From Emmonsiellopsis sp. PD_33 (lineage: Eukaryota; Ascomycota; Eurotiomycetes; Onygenales; Ajellomycetaceae), in NCBI GenBank assembly GCA_032988165.1, contig JANTQF010000436.1:1-25995 (forward strand): a DNA stretch of 25,995 nt, read 5' to 3'. Below, piece by piece: positions 19,605 to 25,995 of this stretch (the stretch's first letter is position 1; every line of letters begins with the position of its first letter). A program made the position numbers and the translations under genes. The notes below the pieces were generated by a model that saw nothing but the letters and a program-made list of their open reading frames with translations, made no database searches and had not been told where the DNA came from.

Positions 19605-21918
19605 ATGAAGTTTTATATTGCGGCGGCTACGTGCCTTGCGAGCTTCGGCAGTGCACAGAGATTCACATTTCCCGACTGTGCAAATGGCCCCCTAGCCTCA
19701 AACACGGTGTGCGATCGGGATGCATCACCCTCCGAGCGGGCGGCCGCCCTTGTTGCTGCCCTGAACTCGGATGAGAAGGTGCAAAACCTTGTGAGGTAAG
19801 GGATGATAGTTTCTTCATAGATGGCCCGTTGCTAAGAGTACCAGGTCCGCCAAAGGCGCAGAGCGAATTGGCCTGCCGGCTTACAACTGGTGGAATGAAG
19901 CGTTGCATGGCGTTGCCGACGCGCCAAACGTAACATTCGCGCCGCCATTTGACACCGCAACTTCATTCCCCATGCCATTGCTGATGGCGGCTGCGTTCGA
20001 TGATGATTTGATTGAGAAAATCGGCGACATCATTGGGAACGAAGCGCGAGCATGGGGCAACTATGGCTACTCGGGGATTGATTTCTGGACACCAAACGTC
20101 AATCTGTTCAAAGACCCACGCTGGGGAAGAGGTTCGGAAACCCCTGGTGAGGACGCCCTGCAGGGCAGCCGGTATGCCCGTGCCATGGTGCGTGGGCTTG
20201 AGGGCTACAAATCGGAGCGACGGATCGTAGCCACCTGCAAGCACTATGCGGGCAATGACTTTGAGAGCTGGGGTGGCTCAACTCGCCATGACTTCGATGC
20301 GAAAATTACCCTCCAGGACCTGGCAGAATATTATCTACTACCATTCCAGCAATGTACCCGAGACTCGAAAGTTGGCTCAATCATGTGTGCTTACAACGCT
20401 GTAAACGGAGTCCCTGCATGCGCAAACGAGTATCTTCTCCAGACAGTCCTTCGCGAGCACTGGAACTGGACCGACCACAACAACTACGTCACGAGCGACT
20501 GTGGAGCTGTACAAGATGTCTGGCAGCATCACAAGTACACCTCTACTAATGCGGAAGGAGCTGCCGTGTGCTTTAACGCGGGTATGGATAACAGCTGCGA
20601 GTACCAGACAACTTCGGACATCTCTGACGCCTGGGAGCAAGGCCTCCTGACGGAAGACGTTGTCGATCGCGCCCTTCGCCGAACCTTTGAAGGGTTGGTG
20701 CATGCCGGGTACTTTGACGGAGCCCATTCCGCGTACGCATCGCTGGGTGAGGCGGATGTGAACACACCAGAGGCCCAAGAGGCTGCCCTACAGATTGCTG
20801 TAGATGGCATCGTTATGCTGAAGAACGACGACACTCTGCCCCTCGACCTTTCACCCGATGCCAACATTGCCATGATAGGGTTCTGGGCGAACGATTCGAG
20901 CAAGATTATTGGCGGTTACAGCGGAAACCCGTTCTTTGCCCACTCCCCTGTATATGCTGCTGCAGAGCTGGGTTTGACTGTGCATCTTGCCAATGGCCCA
21001 GTGCTAGAAAATAGTACCGACCCCGACAATTGGACTGCTGATGCTCTCGCTGCCGCAGAGAAGTCTGATTATATCTTGTACTTCGGCGGCCTCGACACAT
21101 CCGCAGCCGGCGAGGAAAAGGACAGATATTCGCTAGAATGGCCCGGGGCTCAACAGACGCTCCTTAAAGCTCTCACCGAACTCGGTAAACCTCTTGTCGT
21201 CGTGCAATTAGGCGACCAGCTAGACAATACCGAGTTGCTGGACAATAAAGCCGTCAACGGAATCTTCTGGGCCAGCTGGCCAGGCCAAGATGGCGGAACG
21301 GCCATCATGAAGCTCATCACTGGAGCTGCAAGCCCCGCCGGCCGGCTCCCCGTCACCCAATACCCCGCCAGCTACGCTGACGCCATCCCCGTGACGGAGA
21401 TGAACCTACGCCCGACAGGAGACTACCCAGGCCGGACATACAGATGGTACGAGACGCCGGTCCAGAGTTTCGGATTCGGTCTGCACTACACCACTTTCCA
21501 GCCCACTTTCGCCCCTTTCCCCAAGACCCTGTCGATCCAGAAGCTTGTCTCCGACTGCGACATGGCCTACCCAGACACCTGCCCCTTCCCATCACTTAAC
21601 GTCAGTGTTGAAAACACGGGCGAACGCACATCGGACTACGTCGCGCTGGCGTTCATTGCGGGCGAGTTCGGTCCAAAGCCGTACCCGATTAAGACGCTGG
21701 GCACGTACGCGCGCCTGCGTGGTATTGAGGCCGGGGCGACTGCGGAGGCGGAGCTGGTGTGGAAGCTGGGGGATTTGGCGAGGAGGGATGAGGATGGGAA
21801 TACGGTTCTCTATCCGGGTACATATGAGGTCATCTTGGACGAGCCGGAGAAGGCGACGATGACGTTTAAGTTAACTGGGAAGGCAGCTGTGTTGGATAAG
21901 TGGCCTGCGATGGAATAG
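19605..21918 (+). CDS. bxlB: Secreted GH3 beta-xylosidase, BxlB-like
   Basis: Two exons (19605-19795 and 19845-21918) encode 754 residues. The 49-nt intron 19796-19844 (GTAAGG...CCAG) is the shortest in the window. By family knowledge these enzymes release xylose from the non-reducing end of xylo-oligosaccharides, and some also remove arabinose. Seen: a signal peptide (MKFYIAAATCLASFGSA), WWNEALHGV, DPRWGRGSETPGED, CKHYAGNDFESWGG, and SDCGAV with the expected nucleophile Asp at about residue 282. A second alpha/beta domain (IVMLKNDDTLPLD) and a C-terminal fibronectin III-like domain (LNVSVENTGERTSDYVALAF) follow. Several N-glycosylation sequons are present. It is complete, close in length to BxlB-type enzymes, and set head-to-head with a feruloyl esterase under a promoter with an XlnR-type site. 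Codons end mainly in C until about 21715 and in G afterwards. The BxlB name is by resemblance; the paralogue is less certain than the family. Confidence 0.92.
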
Positions 21919-22790
21919 GAGGGGGAATTTAGATGCTAGCTGTAATCATGTGTGTAGGTTTAAATATAAAATAGTTCCTGGCCACATACTATGATGTTTA
22001 CGTAGCTTGGTGCTCCGAAATGTAGCCACTTGATTGTAACTAGCCACTGAAGACTGCTTTCTCGTTAGGCATTAGAAGGTGTGGTTTATAATTCATCTAT
22101 CTGTATCCATCCGAAAGGGATAACTTATCTTTTCTTCCAAGACTAGTCAAAATTCTATGCAGGAGATTTCCAGCTAGATTATATGCTATGATAGTTAGAA
22201 TCGAGATTGCAAGAATTAGTATTTAGGAGCCCTCCCTTGGCCCCTCCATTCTAAGTAATTCCCCATGGGAACACATAACTTGACTGCATAGATCTTTAGT
22301 CGGACCCTGAGAATTTTCTTTGGGATGGAATGGGTATAATTAAGCTCTTCGAGTGCATTTCTAGCCGAACGCTCCATGAGCTAAGTTATATGTCGTGAAT
22401 ACGGGGCGATCGAGCACACCACTGGTCTTCTTTCCCCCAGGCGTATATTTAACCAGGTCTGGCTGATTTGAATAACCATTCCATCAATCAAATTTAGGTT
22501 GATTTAGAGCCGTAGATAATGATGCAGTTTCCCTTCTTTAAGCTTGCTGCTTGAAACAGACGGGGAGCTCATTAAACACACCCCAGAGGGGCAGCATCTT
22601 TGAGAAGTTTTGCCGTACGTTTTCAGCGCAAATTCCATCCTATGCTGAAAATCTTTCAATCCTTGGTTCTCCTCCAACCCGCACCAGTTTTTCGTTTAGT
22701 CCGTTCATTTGAACACTTCTGGCACAGTAAGTTAGTGTGCCAGTGTTTGTGTGCCTGGCTGCTAACATGAGGAACGTGGAGAATTCATCT
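21919..22790. other. Convergent intergenic region
   Basis: This 872-nt gap lies between the 3' ends of the beta-xylosidase and the kinase gene. It is AT-rich with scattered stop codons in all frames. I see no gene or clear repeat in it. Confidence 0.5.
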
Positions 22791-23937
22791 TTACCGCACA
22801 TGATCTTCGTCAACATCTGTCAGATATTCATATACAGCTTGAGCAGTGCCCACTTCCCTTCTCCAACATTGCATGATAATTGGTCCACAAATGAGATGGG
22901 ATACATCAGGAAACTCGTGAGCCTCATAAAGCTTCTCAACCTCACCACTAGCAACCTCTTGATATGGATAGTGATCAGTCATTATAAAGTAGATCAACGA
23001 CCCAAGACTGAATACATCATCCCCAAACACCGGTGGAACGTCCCAGTCATATGATGGGTGTCGAAATCTAGTCGCTGGGGTAGCTGATGGCTCTGAACCA
23101 CACAGAGAAGCACCACCGAAGTCGGAGATCTTCAAGTTCAGGATAGAATCCAGCAAGAAGTTCCGTGGGGAGAGGTCGCAATGGATAACGTCGACGGCAT
23201 GAAGAACAGCAAGAGCTTCTGCAGCTTGCCTAGCCCATTGAAGACGAAGCCGGGGGGTTATGTTTTGATGATTCTGTCGAATGTAGTCTCTAAGATTTCC
23301 ATTTTCCAGATATTCCATTGTAAGACAACAGGTATCTGGGTCCCAGCTTACTGAGCTGGGCACCCGCGGGTGTTCGCCAATCTTTTGATAAATTTGTGCT
23401 TCAAGGCGCATATTTCGCCGGTGATGCTTCTCTTCCGGAGGACAATACGGGTTTGGAAGTGGTGTCTTGACCACCAGGCCTGATGGCAACCGTTCGATCA
23501 TGGCAGTCCCGCCCCAGGCCAAATATTTACCCTTGGTGACATATATAATATCTCCTGGTTGCAGCACCGGGGCATTGGGGCGATTTAGAGCTGTCTGAGG
23601 ATTGGTCTCTTGCTCCCATTCGCCCGGGATACGAATGTATTTAATGGATTTGGGATATGGCGTGGAAGGCTTGTTAAGCTCTGCAGCAGATGAGGTAACG
23701 GCGGCCTGTGGGAGAAGCGATTAGACGCAAGCATGTAATCAATGGTAGAGCCAACCTTACATTTTTAGACTCAACTCCAGCAGCATCGCCTATGTTTTCA
23801 ACATCCCCCTTCGACACACGACCCAGAAGCCGGGCAGGCCTGTCAAACAGGCCAAGGAGGCTGTTAAAAGCAGACGAAAAAAAGGCCCATACGGTCGGCC
23901 ATATGAGCGGATAGGATAAAGAACAGAATGGAAGCAT
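22791..23937 (-). CDS. Small protein kinase-like protein with hydrophobic N-terminus
   Basis: Two exons (23937-23761 and 23705-22791) give 363 residues from the first in-frame ATG. The 55-nt intron 23706-23760 runs GTAAGG...CCACAG, phase 0. Kinase features seen (numbering from this ATG): a loop LAWGGTAMIERL, the ATP-binding Lys near 139 (GLVVKTPLP), catalytic loop VIHCDLSPRN with Asp near 236, DFG near 254 and DDVFSLGSLIYF in the C-lobe. HCD replaces the usual HRD, so it is a non-RD kinase, and the activation segment is short. All core catalytic residues are present, so it may be active. The N-terminus before the kinase domain is rich in Trp, Phe, Leu and Ser, with a possible membrane span (YPLIWPTVWAFFSSAF). 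Coding probably extends further upstream. Substrate and role unknown; it resembles small kinase-like families expanded in Eurotiales. It stands convergent to the beta-xylosidase. Confidence 0.8.
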
Positions 23938-24168
23938 GTCTGCCAAAACCTGGCGAGAAGCGAGGTTGGAGAGGACGTTGAAGGAGAAAAGAAGAAGCCG
24001 GGCCCAGCGATACAGTTCTAACCCTATGCGGTTAGTACCGTTCGCTTCAGGGGAGTCACTCTCTGGACATTCCAACTACATTCTCCGATAGATGGAATCT
24101 TACATATCCAATGGCCCTTTCCGACTGATATTTCGAGATGTACCAGATGGTAAATATGAGCCCGCCAT
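23938..24168 (-). other. Probable 5' extension of the kinase gene, splice structure unresolved
   Basis: The reading frame of the kinase exon stays open upstream to a stop at about 24076-24078 without an ATG, and encodes ELYRWARLLLFSFNVLSNLA. A perfect TACTAAC branch motif on the minus strand (24031-24037) followed by TTAG at 24018 suggests the exon begins at 24017 after an intron. A possible first exon starts at the ATG at 24168 (MAGSYLPS) with a GTACAT donor at 24143, which keeps the frame and gives 398 residues. The stronger GTAAGA donor near 24103 would break the frame. Confidence 0.4.
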
Positions 24169-24575
24169 ACACCCCACCCTCCCAGACTACTCCCAAGCTA
24201 CATACAGACTCCTACATGCATGTACGTTCATACGACAGTTCCTTAGCTGGGCCTATCCGTATAAGTATTTGGATTTTATATATTTCCCAGCTCCTTACAT
24301 AGTACTACCTACTATACCTACCCGCGCATTTCCATTGCCAATACGGAGATTTACTTGAACCCTCTTCTTCCATTTTTAGGCAGGTGGAAACTGATCGATG
24401 AGATGATGTTGCATCTTCAGTTTCAGTTTTGGATCCGCTTTGACCTAGGGACTGACCGGTAGGGTCCGTAGGGATGCGGGTATTAGTAACTAACGGGCTA
24501 TATGTGGGTGGGCACTATCTCTTGTCTTTGTAAGGGTTGGTTGGGGTTAGCTGCCTGTGAGATCATCAATGAGAT

Positions 24576-24620
24576 TGTTGGTGTTGAGAGTTGGTGTTGG
24601 CGTTGGCATTTGGCGTTGAG
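24576..24620 (+). repeat. Degenerate GTTGG(T/C) minisatellite-like repeat
   Basis: Imperfect units of GTTGGTGTTG and GTTGGCGTTGG follow each other for about 45 nt, ending in GGCGTTGAG. It is non-coding as far as I can see. Confidence 0.55.
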
Positions 24621-25928
24621 AAAGGGGGTGGGCGGTGTTTAAGTGAGACAGGAGGGAGGAAGGGGGTTAAGTGATAAAATATACTCCGTACAGAGGTATT
24701 GTTTTTCCTGCAGATAACTAAATTAGAAATATATAATAAATAAGCCAGACCGGGGGAAACGATAATATGCATAGCAATAATCGTTAAATACTAGTAGTTA
24801 TCTGTTGGTTGGATAAGATATGTGCCTCGGAGCAGTTTCAAATCAGCCAAGGAAGCAGAGGAGGGATCAGTTAGATATTCATGTTAGTCTAGTCAGTCAG
24901 ACAAAGCAGAATAATACCTTTGTTTAAGTTGAAAGCAGGCCTGAGCTTTAGGACTGGCATAAACATCGATATCCATATGCATATATTGAAGCGGCGCCTT
25001 GTATCGAGTTGTAGGTTGTATGGGCAGTTGGAAGCAGGCTGGACAGAGCTGTCATTCCAGTGCTGAAGCGAGTTACAGCTTTCATTTCTAGATGTGATTT
25101 TTCCTTCCTTTTTCCGGGATTTGCTCGGGGATGCAAGCGAGGCGGCGGGGAAGAGCAGGGCTGATATGAACTGCTAGTGCATATGTAGATCTCTGCTCAG
25201 TATCAGATTGATAGCGAAGATGTGGCGTGGGCTAGTCAACAGTTTCAGTCAACAGGGAAGCATGTCAGACTGTCAGGAGGTGTCTGTGGCTGGCCGCTGC
25301 ACCTGTCGACTGGCTGTGGACAGTTCTGTGGAGGGGGGGGAGCCCTGGTGCTTAGAGATCGGGTTATATCGACGGCGGGATGGCTCGGATGGGATTGGAG
25401 ATGGAGTGACAGGAACAGGAAAAGAAGCTGGATAGACTTTGTGGTGAACATGGGAGCGCAGGGTTTGATTCCGTGGGTAGATCAGGGCGGGGAAGTATAT
25501 TTATTTCAATTAACGATATCGAGAGATGATGTCTTTATACTAGTATTGATGGCTTGACACTGGTTGCGCCCTGGCTATGGGGAGTGACATGGCGACGATC
25601 ACCGCTGCTGCAAATTAGTATGGGCCGTGGATGGCGATTAAGTACCCCCCCATAGAAAGTAGATAATTGCAGAGCCCATGTATGGTCTGGGGAATGGGGA
25701 TGGATTTGATAATTGACAGCGGGGGATCCAGAATAATCAGCATGTCAGATCCGGAGAGAATTGAGAATCCGGGGCTGGGACTGCGGAGTCCTCGTCTCTC
25801 TGGTTGTCTGTGGCCCGTCAACCCTTTAGTTAACGTGATTCACCACCCAACGAACAGTCCCACCCAACGAACACTGTTTTCCCATACAAAATGAGGAATT
25901 GAAGCCTATGGATATCTCAACAACCACC

Positions 25929-25961
25929 ATATAAAATTACTATATAAATGGTAATTTATAT
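25929..25961. repeat. AT-rich near-perfect inverted repeat
   Basis: ATATAAAATTAC at 25929-25940 and GTAATTTATAT at 25951-25961 are inverted copies with a one-base bulge around a 10-nt loop. In such AT-rich DNA this may be chance. Confidence 0.4.
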
Positions 25962-25995
25962 ATTGACTAGTATATAATAAAACATAGGAGGTTTA

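Larger units (their letters stand above)
24169..25995. other. Right-hand gene-free region
   Basis: About 1.8 kb contains no frame I can support as coding. It holds a degenerate TTGGTG/TTGGCG repeat at 24576-24620, AT-rich sequence at 24680-24800, mixed sequence with G-rich patches at 25100-25450, and an AT-rich end. It may be upstream sequence of a gene beyond the window. Confidence 0.45.

Noticed and set aside
24092..24358. 88-codon plus-strand ATG frame (MESYISNGPFRLIFRDVPDG...)
   Set aside because: It overlaps the probable 5' exon and intron of the kinase gene on the other strand, with no family signature and no coding bias.
25380..25480. GGTTTGATTCC with an upstream TGGCTCGGATGG, vaguely like tRNA B and A boxes
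   Set aside because: The spacing and the acceptor, anticodon and T stems do not form a tRNA fold.

Overview
The window is nuclear DNA of a filamentous ascomycete, most likely an Aspergillus-type Eurotiales species. The genes are intron-bearing, with introns of 49-83 nt, GTRNGT-like donors and CTRAY branch sites. Start contexts are of the CAAAATG kind. The protein set (Sec12, Ctr9, a Pos5-like NADH kinase, a GH47 mannosidase, a FaeC-like feruloyl esterase and a BxlB-like beta-xylosidase) is typical of aspergilli. I recognise eight protein-coding genes and reconstructed exon structures for all of them. I see no rRNA, tRNA, transposon or CRISPR array.

Left part (1-8889), all on the minus strand: SEC12 (108-2241), the Paf1-complex subunit CTR9 (3134-6932) and an ER-type PlsC acyltransferase (7572-8889). 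A divergent promoter (8890-9865) separates the acyltransferase from a plus-strand mitochondrial-type NAD(H) kinase (9866-11317). These are housekeeping genes, and CACGTG palindromes recur in the upstream regions here.

Middle part: a stretch of about 3.4 kb (11318-14695) holds no recognisable gene, only one weak 74-codon candidate on the minus strand. It is followed by a plus-strand GH47 alpha-1,2-mannosidase (14696-16661). A 1.3-kb convergent gap then contains an exon-like scrap near 17067-17213.

Right part: a head-to-head plant-cell-wall pair, a secreted feruloyl esterase (minus, 17997-18904) and a secreted GH3 beta-xylosidase (plus, 19605-21918), shares a 700-bp promoter. That promoter has a perfect XlnR-type GGCTAAA site next to a TATA box, an AraR-like motif and several CreA-type motifs. 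The two enzymes would act together on feruloylated arabinoxylan: one removes ferulate ester decorations, the other releases xylose. A convergent minus-strand small protein-kinase gene follows (22791-23937, 5' end unresolved). The last 1.9 kb holds no gene I can support.

I found no clearly new multi-gene system. The points most worth a second look are the shared feruloyl esterase/xylosidase promoter, a GC-AG intron required by SEC12, a chain of four upstream ORFs before the NAD(H) kinase, a sharp change from C-ending to G-ending codons inside two genes, and the kinase with a hydrophobic N-terminus and a non-RD catalytic loop.
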